Below are positions 42,432-55,849 of a stretch of DNA of 64,000 bases, piece by piece (position 1 is the stretch's first letter; each line of letters starts with the position of its first letter). The DNA comes from Byssochlamys sp. IMV 00236 (taxonomy: Eukaryota > Ascomycota > Eurotiomycetes > Eurotiales > Thermoascaceae), in assembly GCA_001931875.2 (NCBI GenBank), contig MSJH02000614.1, forward strand, positions 62,001 through 126,000. The letters run 5' to 3'. A model generated the notes under the pieces. That model saw only the letters and a program-made list of their open reading frames with translations. It had not been told where the DNA came from and ran no database searches. The position numbers and the translations under genes are program-made.

Positions 42432-45149
42432 AATTCCCCTTTCTAAAAAATATTATTATCCTTATTAATAATATATAAATATAAATAAGCTTATATATTC
42501 CTATTCTTTTTTAGTCTGCCTCTATATTATAATTTAGGAATTGTTACTATATCTATAGTTAGCTTTTTTTTAAAATATTTAGGCTTATACTGCAGTACTA
42601 GTATTAAAGATAATTTAATAAGATTATTTAGCTATAATAAATATTAAGCATTATATTCTATAAGTAATTTAAATATTCTAAGGAATAGCTTATATTTTAA
42701 ATATTAAATATTATATTTTAAACTATAATTCTTTTAGTATATTAGATATTTTAAAATAAATAGACCTTAGCTATATTTAATGCAATATTAATTAATTAGC
42801 TGCCTAATTTTAAAGTATTACTATCTTTTTTTATTAGTAAACTTAAGCTTATTTAGCATTTTAACTATAATAGGGCATTTAAATAGATTTTAGCTAAGCT
42901 ATAGCTCTAAGTAAGTAATAGAAAATACTAAGTAAATATACTAATAAGATAAGAGTTTAAGTTTATAAACTAATTATCTTACTCTCTATAATATTATAAA
43001 AGAGCTAGTATATTATACTAAGAGTTTAAGTCCTAGTATAACTATAGATAGTAAGCTATACCTATAATATAGCTATAAAAGAATTTAGTTATTTAGTATA
43101 AAATAGATTAAACTATAAAGACTATTATATTAATATTTTATATCTATTACTATTATTATTACTATCTTCTATATATTAATATAGTAGGTAAAGTCTTAGC
43201 TTTATAATAGTATAGTTATAAGTAATATAGAAATATTAAGCTTAATACTATAAGATAATTTATAAGATAAAGATTTAATAGAAGTATTTAAGACTAAGTT
43301 TAATACCTTCTAAAGCTATAGTAAAATATATAGCTAGGCTATAGTATTATCTAATATTATAATATAATATTAAAGTATATACTTAGTTATTTAATTAATC
43401 TTTTTAGACTATTTATTAATCTATAAGTAATATAATATAAAAAATATTAATTTATATCTAAGTTATTAAAATATAGTATTTTATATTTTTAATATAAACT
43501 TATAATCTCTATTAGAGATAATTATATATAAAATATCTTAATCCTTAAATTATAAGTAAGTAATAAGAGCTTTAACCTATATATATATTATTTAAACTAT
43601 ATTCTCTAAGATAAAGATTACTCTCTTTATAAACTTATAAGTAATAGATATAATATAATTAAATTAATTACTCCTTAATAAGCTTAAGATAAAATTAATT
43701 ATTATTATATAAAATAAGATTAATAATATTATAATTAATTATAGAGAGCTATATAATCTATAATATTATAAGTAATTAAAAAGATAAGCTTTATAATACT
43801 ATATATAATAATATAATATCTTAAAATATTAATAAATAAATAAACTATTTAAACATATAATAATATGTTTATATTTAAAATAGCCTATATTATTATATAT
43901 AATTCTAAATATATTACTAAGTAAACTTTAAAGAATATATAAATACTGCTAATCTATATACTTATTAATAAAATATAATAAATTATCCTTTATTATATAT
44001 AGTAATTCTGTAGTATTATATTTTAATTTAGTATTTAATTTAATTATTATAATAATCTTAGCCTATTATAAATTAAACTTATATTCTATAATAATTTAAG
44101 CTTTAAATATATTATTAATACTAACTAGAGTCTATTAATATAGTTTTAAATTCTTTATATCTATTATTATACTATAATATATACTATAGTAATAATTAAT
44201 ATTCTTAAGTATTAAAATATTTAGATTAATTATAAGTAATTTAAGATAAGATAATATATCTGCTATAATATTTATATATTTAAGCTTATATATTAGTATA
44301 AGTTTAAATCTCTAGATATACTATAATATAAGAATAAGGCGAAGATTTATCCTATTAATAGATATTAATTTTAGAGATATTTATTTAGCTATTATAATTA
44401 TTATATTATAGTTTATAAAAATAATTAATAATTCTTTTATTACTTTTATTATATAATATATTTTCTATAATACTTATATTAAGCAGGCTACTTTTATCTC
44501 AATTAGCTAATATTATTTTTTAACTAGATTAAGCTATTTAAATAGAAATATTACTAGCTAAATATAAAATCTATTAAATATAGCTTTTATATTTAAATAT
44601 AATATTAAAAGATAATAACTATTTAATATTACCTTAGTTTTATCTTATAGATAATATATTATAACCTTAAAACTAAATGCACTAGTATTAATATTATAAT
44701 AGAATTAATATATAGTATTATAATAAATTAAAAAGAATAATAATTAAAAATAAGTATAAATTATCTTAAATATATTAAGTTTTACTTTTATTAGTATTTT
44801 AAGTAAAGCTTTTTTAGTATAACTTTCTCTTAATTTACCTTTAATTAAAGCTACCTTTAATAGTATAATCTATTATTCCTAGAGAGAATTAATAATTTTT
44901 ATATATATTAAGATATATTATTAAAACTAGCTAGTTAATTTAAAATAAGTCTTTAAGGCTTAAGCTATTTTAAAGAAAGAAATATTAACTATTATTTTAA
45001 CTTTCTTATTAATAAATATTATATCTAATAAATCTATATAATAGCTAAGAAGTTATACTAAGGAAAAGCCTATAAAGGATTTTCTTAGGCTAAGCTTAAT
45101 ATTTAACTTTTTTATCTTCTTAAAAACTTAATATAAATACTTATAATAT

Positions 45150-45485
45150 TAGTTAAATATTTTTAATATTATAATAATATTATTAATATATATTCTTATA
45201 AAATTATAAAAGGGCTATAGATAATAATTTATTTAATACTATATATAAGCTAATATATTATAAAAGCCTATTATTATAATATTAAAAATCTCTTATTTAT
45301 AATAAGATATTATAAAAAGCTTATTTTTATAGTTTTAATAAATACGCTATTAATATTAAAAGGATATAGTATTAAATACTAAAATATATAGCTTACTAGC
45401 TATTAATATAAAGATCTTTTTTTAAAGAGAGATAAGATAAGTATTAAGCTTAATAATCTAGTTAAGCCTATAGATATTTATTATT
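45150..45485 (-). pseudogene. Reverse transcriptase relic of outer element
   Basis: Read on the minus strand in one frame with stops ignored, this shows the spacing of a Ty3 reverse transcriptase: IIKLNTYLISL (from a YPIPL-type motif), GFYNILAYI, then YINN at 45179-45190 where the active site YVDD/YIDD is expected. Both Asp codons now read Asn, the G-to-A change RIP makes. Confidence 0.75.
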
Positions 45486-47205
45486 ATTTTACCTTTATAA
45501 ATAATAGTTTTATTATACTTTATATTACGCTAAATAATAAAGATAAAATATTTATTAAGTATATAAGTTACTGTATATTTTATATAGCTTTATTTATATA
45601 ACTTATTAAAGGTTTAATTTATTATTTTATAATTCTTTAGGCCTAGAGAATATATTTTAATATATTTTAAAACGCTAGATTTTTATTTTTACTTTAAGAG
45701 AATTATAAGTTATTAATTAAAAGGAATATTAATTAAACCTTAGTTTAACTATATATTATATAATATTATAAGTTACTTAAGTTAATATATAATATTAAGA
45801 GTATTATATATAGTAATACTATTATTAAGCTTTTATTTAAAGTATAAATTATTACTTTATATTAATAACTCTTTAATCTTATTAATAATAAGTAATTAGG
45901 CTAATAATATTATAATAAGATTAATATAGAAGGTATATATTTCTTTATAATTATTAATATATTTTAAATAAGTTTTTTAAAAGATTATTTATTTATTAGC
46001 TATAGTATTAATAGCTTATATAAATAAGAAGTTTATATTAATAATATAAGTATATAGACTAACTCTATAATACTTTAGCTTAAAAAGGTAATTTTAATTT
46101 ATAAATAGATTTCTTTTAAAATATATTAAGATTTAAATAAAGCTATTTAATAATATTATAATTTTACTAGTTAAGTAAACTAGTTATAAATATATATAAT
46201 TTAGCTTTATTATATAAATATCTTTAATAATAGTATAGGCTAGTATTATAAGATATATTAATAAACTATAATAATTTATTATATTAATATTTAATAGAAG
46301 ATTTATCTTTAAGTAATTAATTAAATATACTTTAATATTTAAATAAAGCAGTATTAATTTATTATTTTAAGTTACTAAATAGTTTAAGGTAATATAAATA
46401 TATTTAATTAAATTATAAACTGCTAGTTCTATTCTATTAATTCTTATCTTAAATATTTAATAAATTTTTACTTATAGAGTAACTTATTTAAGAAATTTCT
46501 TATCTATTATTATTATAGAATATCTAGAATTTAAGTAAATTAGCTTAATATTAGGGCTATTTATAATATATACTTTTACTATAGTATAATACTATCTATA
46601 AAATATATAGCTAAGCAGTATTTAAATAATTAAAAAATTAGTTTAAATAAGCTAAGATATTATTATAATTATACTTATTATTATATTTAGAGTTATTATA
46701 TTAAATTTAACTATTATACTTAAAGTTATTTTATTAAATAATATAATTAAAGGTATTTACTTTTAATAGTAATTTATATTATATAAATACTTATAGAGCT
46801 TATTATTTAATTTAAATATTCTTTAATAAAGCTAATATTTAAATATAGAAATAATTAGTAATATTATATAGTATATAAATATATTATAATTATTATAGCT
46901 ATAGTTTAATTTAAGCTTAAAGTTATTATAATAATTATAACTGCCTTAGTTAAAATATTTCTTATATTCTAGTATAAGATTTTAAATATATTTAAGATAT
47001 ATTATATAATAAGTATTTTTATATCTCTATATATTTATATTCTTTTAATTATTTTCTATTATTTTTTTAAGTTACCTTATAATATTACTATTATAAACTA
47101 TAGCTTATAATTAAGCGCTTATAAAAGAGTTATAATTATTATACTATTAAAAATATAGTTAATAAGTATTATTATTATAGTATTAAGTCTAATTCTATAG
47201 TATAT

Positions 47206-47331
47206 AGTATTATTAGAGTTAAATACTATATTATTAGAGTTAAATACTATATTATTAAGGTTAAATACTATATTACTAAGGTTAAATACTATATTACTAA
47301 GGTTAAATATTATATTGCTAAGGTTAAATAT
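47206..47331. repeat. 21-base tandem repeat inside outer element
   Basis: About six copies of a unit like GTTAAATACTATATTACTAAG follow one another. The unit length is a multiple of three, so it may have been a seven-residue repeat in the ancestral protein. Confidence 0.8.
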
Positions 47332-47964
47332 AAGGCTAAGTTAAAGGCTATATCTAGTTTTAATTCTATTATTATTATTAATTACTTTAGTTTATTTAAA
47401 AGAATAATATTATATTTAAATAAATAGAATAATTAGAATTTTAATATAAATTCTTATTCTATATAAACTATTTTAAGGCTTTATCTTTAATCTAGTTATT
47501 AATATTAATATTATATTAGTTCTACCTTAATATAATTAGAAAGAGAGAATAATAAGAAAAGAAAGTTCTTTAATTATTATAATTATACTATTAATAATAG
47601 TATTTATTCTTATCTACTTATTTTTATTAGATAATATATATTTTTTTAATATATTTAATAAAGTTAAATAGTATAGTATTAAGTTATAGCGCCTATATAT
47701 CTTATTTTAAAGATAGTAAAAATTTATTCTATATAATTAATAGCTAACTATATATCTTAATAGTACTTATAGTATATAATAGTTATAATACTTATTAAAT
47801 AAACCCTTAAGATATTTAACCTATAATAATATTCTATATAGTATAGTATAAAAATTCTAATTATCTTATTATTATAGTAGTATTAAGCTTAAAGCGCTTT
47901 ACTATTATAGAGATCTATTTCTCTTTAATTAAATAGTTCTATAAAAAATTATAATTATTATTAA

Positions 47965-47969
47965 ATAAC
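47965..47969. repeat. Target-site duplication of inner retrotransposon, left
   Basis: ATAAC directly before the inner left LTR, repeated at 55845-55849. Confidence 0.8.
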
Positions 47970-48124
47970 TAATATAAAGTAAAGAGATTAATACTAAAGT
48001 TATTCTTATTAGAGAGTTAGAAGAAATCTTAAGATTTAATAGGTTTAAGTATAAGAAGTTATATAATATATTATATAACTAGTAAGTTATATAACTTAAG
48101 GTCTAGGGGTTTATCTCTATAATA
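47970..48124 (-). repeat. Left LTR (3' LTR) of inner element
   Basis: 155 bases matching 55690-55844, nearly all differences being transitions. It contains a perfect 24-base palindrome at 48057-48080 followed by a 14-base one. Confidence 0.85.
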
Positions 48125-48839
48125 TTTATCTCTCTTTTTAAAGAGACTTATACTTATATAAAGTCTTAGAAGTTAAATTAAAAACTATAATATATTACTA
48201 AATATTATTATACGCCTTTAAATATTATATTATTTTATAAGTTCTTATAAGATATTATAGTAGCTATAATTAAAATTTTAAATTAAGGTAATATATAGAA
48301 GAAATATTACTAAATATAGTTATAGAAAAGAGAAATATTACTAAATATTATAAGAATATAATAAGGGAATATTAAAAAGATAAGCAGAATTATCTTAAGT
48401 AATACTATTTAAAAAAAAATTATAGAAGGAATATTCTATAAATATTAAGCTGCTTTTTTTTTATTAATATTTAATTACTTCTTCTTTAATTAATTGCTTT
48501 AATCTCTCTTTTTAATTAAATTCTTAAGTAAGGAGATAGCTTTAAAAATATTTAATCTCTTTAATTTAATAACTTTTTTATAGTTTTTATTCTATAAGAT
48601 AATTAAATTATAAGTAGCCTCTCTCTTAATAGATTTATTATTAATAAAATTAATTACTAATATTATAATATCTAGTTTAATTTTTATTATTTATTTAGAA
48701 TTAATATTTATATCTATTAATATAGTCTCTTATTTTAATATTAAGTTAATAATTAAAAAAGTCTTATAAGTAAGTTATTCTAACTTTATCTATATATTAT
48801 TAACTCTATTATTATTTTTTATAATTACTAGTAAATTAT

Positions 48840-49020
48840 TATTTAATATATCTAGAGAATTATTATTTTATATTATTATATTATTAATAATATTATTATT
48901 TTAAGTTATTATAAATAAGTTATTTACTAAGTTATTATCTTATATTATTATACTATTAATAATATTATTATTCTAAGCTATTATAAATAAGTTATTTACT
49001 AAGTTATTATTCTTTAATAT
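48840..49020. repeat. 72-base tandem repeat in inner element
   Basis: The motif TTATAAATAAGTTATTTACT recurs at an offset of 72 bases (near 48908 and 48980), with a partial copy to the left. It lies in the 3' part of the inner element, read on the minus strand. Confidence 0.7.
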
Positions 49021-50104
49021 ATTATTTATAGTATTTAAAGTATTAAGAATTAGCTCTTTAATATTATTCTTAATTATAACTAGTAATAGTCTAGTTTTAC
49101 TTATTAATATATTTATTATTTACTAATCTTTACTTAATCTGCTAATAATTACTAATATAAAATATTATATATTTAGTATTTTAATATTTAGTATAATAAA
49201 GTTAAGGTAATCTCTTTTTATAATTCTCCCTTATTTAAAAAAGAGCTATTCTCTAATTATAAAAGTCTATAATTTTTTATTATAAGCTATTATTCTCTAG
49301 ATTTCTTTATTATTATTAGCTAATACTAACTTAATTATAATATTTATAATATTCTTTTTTTCTAGAATATTTATTAGAGATATTATTTATTCTTAATAAT
49401 TAATAAACTAGTATATATATAATTTAGAGGCCCTCCGCATAATCTATATATATATATTATTTCTTACCTTTTAATATACTAGTATATATAATTTATAAGA
49501 TATAAGATATTCTTTCTTAATAGCCTAGTCTTTCTATTACCTTTAATTCTTTATATATTTAAGGCTTATTAAGCAGTTTTTCCTGATTTTACCTATATAG
49601 ACTCTATATTAAATCTTAAATCTTTTTAGTAAAAGAGGTTTAATAGATTATATTTAAGATATTTAATCTCTATTCTAGATTAGTAAAAATATTTTATATA
49701 TAGTTTTTAAACTAATTTCTTATAGTTCTCTATAGATATTAGTATATATATAGTATATTATTAATAAGGTATATTTCTATAAGGTTAAAATAGAGATATT
49801 AAATTCTAGTAGCTATTTAATTATATATTAAGCTTAACTATTTATTTTATTAGTAAATTTATTAATAGAATAAAATATATTTCTTTTATCTATAAATATA
49901 TTATCTTTAAAATCTTATTTATTATTTAATTCTATTATATATTATTAAAGAAATTACTTTACTTAAATAAAATTATTTACTTAATCTTATTAAAGAGGCT
50001 AAGTTAAAATAATTAATAGTAAAGTTTCTTATAATAAAAGAATACTAAAAGTAAAGTTTAACTAAGTAATTCTCTCTATATTTATTTACTTATCTCTAGT
50101 CTAG

Positions 50105-50230
50105 GCTTATATATAGATTTAAATAGTATTAATACTTATTCTTTAAATAAAAGTATCTTTAATCTAAGCTTATATATAGATTTAAATAATATTAATATTT
50201 ATCCTTTAAATAAAAGTATTATATTATTAT
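50105..50230. repeat. 63-base tandem duplication in inner element
   Basis: GCTTATATATAGATTTAAAT starts at 50105 and again at 50168, with the following sequence also shared apart from transitions. Its length is a multiple of three. Confidence 0.75.
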
Positions 50231-52844
50231 AGCTTTAAATAGTAGTATTTATACTTAGCTTAATATAGCTTTAAATAATAGTAACTTATTTAGCTAATAA
50301 TCTATAGCCTTAAATAGTATATATTGCGTTTAGCTTCTTATCTCTCTTCTCTTAAAACTATTATCTTAAATAATACTTTTATACTTAGCTTCTTTAATAT
50401 AAATTTAATTATTATATAGATCTAGTATAAAAGAGTACTTTTTATAAAACTTTTTAATAGCTTTTAAAGTATATAATAATTTCTTTATTAAAATCTAGTA
50501 TTAGTATAATACTTTTAAAGTATTTTAAAGGTATTATATAAGCTTTTATATATTCTCTTAGTCTTTATAATCTTTTTACTTAATAAGATATTTTAATATA
50601 TAGTTTTTCTCCTTTATATTAAGGATTTTCTCTATTTCTTATTCTTTATATTAACTTAAATTATTTATAACTTAGACTAATAGCTTTAGCTATAGTTCTT
50701 AGTATAGCTTACTTATCTTTTAAGATAATAATAAGAAAATATAGAAGATAAAGTATATTTAGTATATTGCTAAGAGTTTTAATCTATATACTTAGAAATT
50801 AACTTTTATAATAATCTTAAATAAGCCTTACTTTTTACTATTTAATTTCTTGCTAAGCTTATTTATTTTAAGGTATTTTATATTTAATAAGATTTTATTC
50901 TCTATCTTAAATTATATAGGGTATTTTAATTAGTATTTTAACGCGTAATCTTATAAGTATAGTAAATAATTAATAAGGTTTTTATATAGTAAAATTATAT
51001 CTTTTATAAATTTTTATATATTTAGTTCTTTATTTATAAGAACTTCTATTATTAATAGTAATTTAAAGTAATAACTATAATATATAAAAAATAAGAATAG
51101 TCTTATTATTATTCTTTAAGTATTATTATATATATATTTTACTACTAGTAGTAATTATACCTAGTTATTTTATTTTTAATTAGTAAATATTTATAAGTAT
51201 TATTCTAGTATCTAGTTTAATCTCTCTATTATATTATCTATCTGTAAATAGAAAGCTATAAAGAGTTAATAGTTAATATTTAATACCTTTAATAATATTA
51301 TCTAGAATAAAGATATAAATAGGGAGCCTTTATTAAAAATAATAAATATTTAAAGATTATAGATTTTATATATAGTATTAATATAAAGATATATAAATAT
51401 TATTAAGTTAATATCTATAGTATAGGTTATAAAGTAAGCTATATAATTAAAATAGTTAATAAAAACTAATATAATTAAATACTTTAATTTATATATATTA
51501 GTACTTTTTAATAATCTTATTATAAAGTCTATAATTATATAGTCTTATAGTCTATTAAGAACTAGAAGTATAGTAAACTCTCTATATATTATATAGACTG
51601 CCTTTAATCTCTAGTATATTAAGTAACTTTATATATAATCCTTTATTATCTTAGCTAAGTTTAGCTAAAATAATTATCTGCAGATTTTATCTATAATTAT
51701 CTTTTAATTAAAATAGCCTCTAGAATAAAAGTTATAAAACTATTTAAGTATATCTATTTATAAATCTATTATTAATATATAGACTTTAATCTTATTATAA
51801 TAATAGACCTTATTATTCTTATTTTAATATATATTAAGCTAAGAGTTTACTATTATTTTAATATTATTATTATAGCTTTACTTAATCTTATTTTATAAAA
51901 AAGGTTTAGAAATAGCTAAGTTATTAATTATAGTAATATTATCTTTATATAGTTCTATTATTATTATCTATATATATTATTATTTCTTTTTATAATATAT
52001 TACCCTTAGTTAAAATAGTTATATTAATATATTATATAGTATTTACAGTAATTTATAATTATCTCTTTAAGAAAGTTTATCTATAGGATTTTTCTTTTCT
52101 AGTTTATATTTAATATAAAAATAGAACTATTTAAGATACTTAGCTTATTTTACTTATTTTTTTATTAAGATTCTTATTATTAGGAAATATTTAAGGTTAT
52201 TATAATTAGTAAATACTTTAACTAGCTTATTAATATTAATTAAGAAATATTACTATATTTTAAATATATTTATTATAGTAAATAGTTCTTATTTATATAT
52301 TAGCTAATATAATTTTATATTAGTAAATTTTACGCTATAAAATACTATTAAATACTATTCTTTATCTTTAAAAACTTAGTTTAATATAGCTAATTATATA
52401 AAGCTATTAGTATTTATTTTTAAAATCTTTAGCTTAAATATATTAAAATAGTATAGTAATAAGGCTTTTATAAAATATTTCTTTAGCTCTTTAAAACTAG
52501 TCTTTATATTATAGTTTTAAATAAAAGGTATATTCTATTTAATAAGCCTTATTAGTAATAAAATAATCTTACTATAATAATAAATAAATTACTTATAGAA
52601 GTTAATAAACCTTAAGAAATAAACTAAGGCTAATATAGAGATAAATATTAACTAGCTAGTAATTATATCTAACTAGTAAATATCTATAGCTATTTCTTTT
52701 ATTATTATTATAAATTCTAGAAATATAACTTTTATTACTAAAAATAAGTATTTCTCTAATTTATAAAATAAGTAATTATTTAGTAAATTCTATAGAACTG
52801 CCTAGATATATATAGTATAATCTTATTTATTTATATTAAATATT

Positions 52845-53170
52845 AATATATTATTTAAGTATATAATATAGTACTTATTAATATATTTACAGAGTATATT
52901 ATTAATAAAGGCTTAAAAAATTACTAATATATTATAAAGCTTAAATAATATTATTAACTATTTAAATAAGCTCTTTTTAATATAAAAGGCTATTTTCTAT
53001 TTATAACTCTTTATAATCTAGATAAAGTAATAGGCTAAATATAAGTCTAATCTTATAAATACCTTAGCCTTCTTAATTTAAAGAAAGAGATTATCTATAG
53101 TTAGTATTAAGTATTTATTCTTTAATATATATTTATTAAGTGCTTAATAGTCTATATATAGTTATAAGTT
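52845..53170 (-). pseudogene. Reverse transcriptase relic of inner element
   Basis: One minus-strand frame shows, through stops, the order of a Ty3 reverse transcriptase: ALNKY, KNKYL, TIDNLF, KAKVF, RLDL, IAFY, AFINNIL and then YLNN at 52850-52861 at the place of the catalytic YLDD. The residues lost are those RIP would hit (Gly, Arg, Asp and Trp codons). Confidence 0.85.
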
Positions 53171-55689
53171 TAGCTTTTCTTAGTCTAGATTTACTCTATA
53201 TATTTATCTTATATTTATACTTTTACTATCTTTATTTTTTAGTATAAATAATAGTAGTAAGCTATAAGAAGCTATAGATAGTTAAATAATTCTATAGTAT
53301 AAGCTATTATTAAAAAATTTATTAAATATTTTTAATTTTTATTTAAAAAGGTAATAATAAGGCTTATAAAGTATTATTACTCTCTTTATAAAATAAATCT
53401 TATAATTAATTCTTAGTTATTATAGAGATAGGGCCTTTACCTTAAATTTACTAAATATTCTTATTAAGTCTATATACTATTTAAGTATCTCTATAGTCTT
53501 AGTATCTTTTTTATTCTATAAATTTATTACTACTAGAAGTAATTTAACTCTTTATATTAATATAAATCTTTTTTTAAAGTTATTCTTTTTAACTAAGTTA
53601 AGATTTTCTTTTAATTACTATCTCTTAATTAGTTATTAAAATATTTATCTCTATTTCTAGTTTATTAATAGGTTTATTAATAGGTTTATTACTATTAACT
53701 ATAATAGTCTTAGTATTAAGTTAAATAATATAGAGATTGCGTAAAATGCGTGCAGTTTTATTTCTTTACTAAATATTATATAATAAAGTTTAAAATAGTA
53801 TTTAGTTATTAATATTAACTAAATATTATTTATATTAGAAATACTTAAAAATAATAAGAGATTTAATATTAACTATAAGCTTTTAATTCTACCTATAATA
53901 GTTATATTTAAATAGTTAATATTTACGCTATTATTAATAAGTACTATTAATATAATTATATAATTTAATTAAAGTAAAGTTATTATTAAGATAGTAATAA
54001 TAAATTATATATTAAGAGAAATATATAAGAATAAAGTATTAATCTTAATATTAATACTAATAGTTAATTCTAGTAATAATATAAGCTAATTAATATTAGG
54101 CTTATTAAAGAGAGAGTAAATTTATTTTCTTATCTCTTCTTTTAATTTTTTAAGATAAAGAAAGCTTTTAGTAGCTAAAAAGCTTTAAGACATTATTTTT
54201 CTTAATAGCCTTTCTTGCTATAATATAGATATAGGCTTTTATTTTATTATCTCTTCTACTTCTTATTAAATAATATATATTTTTTATTACTTTTAAATAG
54301 TTAAAGTAAGTAATATTAATTTTATTTATAGCTTTATTATAATAACTTCTATAGCTTCTATTATAATAATTAACTCTTAATATTATATTATCTTTTTATT
54401 TAGCTACGCTCTCTTTATTTATATAGAGAAAACTTTATACGCCTTTAATTTTCTTAGATATATAACTTTATTTATTATATTACGCGCTTCTATTTAATAT
54501 AAAAGGCTAATAAATAAGTAAAGTAGCCTTAATAAATCTTTTAAGCGATTTATAGTATTAGCTTATAATTAAATATATTGCTTAAAATAGTATTATTCTA
54601 ATTTAAGTTTACTATAATTATTTTAAAATTATTAATAAAATCTTATAGTAGCTAGTTATAATATTATTAAAGTTTAAATATCTTTTATATTACTATAATA
54701 TTAGTATTTACTAGCTTATAATAATTAAGTAATTATTTCTAGAATAGAGTATAGTTTATAAAGATTAAATTTTTAAGATTATTAATTTTTAATATTATTA
54801 GCTATTATTTAATCTAACTCTTTATATAAGAGTATAAATAAGAGATATATTCTTTAATATTATAAAGTCCTTTATTATTTAACTATTTCTTAAACTTTAT
54901 TATTTAATAATATAGTTTCTTTAATAAGCTATTAAATAGCTTAAGGCGCTATAGTTTAAGTTTCCTTAATAATATTAAGGATAAGGTTATCTTAAATCTA
55001 TAACTACTAATATATTTAAATTAATTTAATAATCTTTAATTATTTAATAACTATACTTATTAATTTTATATAATTATATCTAACTATTATTATAGTTCTT
55101 AAATTATATTACTTTATTATAGTTAGATTTATTAGTTTATAGTAGTTTATTTAACTATAGCTTTATTCTCTTATAGTTATTTTATTAGCTTAATAGCTCT
55201 TATAATAATATTATTAATTAAAGGACTTTAATTTTATATTCTTATTAAAGAAAATATTCTTTATTACTTAATATTAGTATTATTATTATTATCTATATTA
55301 TTATTACTTAATATTACTTATTATTATTAAGATAATCTTTATCTTATAATATTCTTTAAGACCTAGGTTTATTCTAGATTTTATATAGCTATTTTACTTA
55401 ATCTTATTATAATTATAAAGTTATTTTAATAAAGTTTTATTATTTATAGCTTAATCTTATTACTATTATTAATAATAAGTTTATTATTAATTATTAATTC
55501 TTATAGTTTATTATAAAAAGTTATAATTAATTATTATAAGTATTACTCTATAATTAGCTATAATTCTTTATTATACTATAAAGTCTTTAATAGCTAAATA
55601 TAATTATCTATAGTTTTTAAGCTAAGTCTTAAAGTTCTTTTAATAAGTATATTATAGTTAATAAAAAAAAATAAGAAATAAAAATAAAA

Positions 55690-55844
55690 TAATATAGAGT
55701 AAAAGAGTTAATATTAAAGTTATTCTTATTAGAGAATTAGAAGAAATCTTAAGATTTAATAAGTCTAAGTATAGGAAGTTATATAATATATTATATAACT
55801 AGTAAGTTATATAACTTAAGGTCTAGAGGTTTATATCTATAATA
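55690..55844 (-). repeat. Right LTR (5' LTR) of inner element
   Basis: Partner of 47970-48124; the 24-base palindrome is conserved at 55777-55800. Confidence 0.85.
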
Positions 55845-55849
55845 ATAAC
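55845..55849. repeat. Target-site duplication of inner retrotransposon, right
   Basis: ATAAC, identical to 47965-47969. Confidence 0.8.

Larger units (their letters stand above)
47970..55844 (-). mobile_element. Inner (nested) Ty3-type LTR retrotransposon, RIP-degraded
   Basis: 7,875 bases bounded by 155-base direct repeats and the duplication ATAAC, inserted in the outer element. Minus orientation is shown by a reverse transcriptase relic near 52.85-53.17 kb. Its LTRs end TCTATAATA on the right, matching the outer TCTGTAACA apart from transitions, so the families may be related. All frames are broken and base composition matches the outer element, so both were mutated after or across the nesting. 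It belongs to a different reverse transcriptase lineage than the outer one, judged from motif wording. Confidence 0.88.

Noticed and set aside
47206..49020. Short direct repeats as a possible CRISPR array
   Set aside because: The units are contiguous tandem copies without unique spacers, in eukaryotic transposon DNA.
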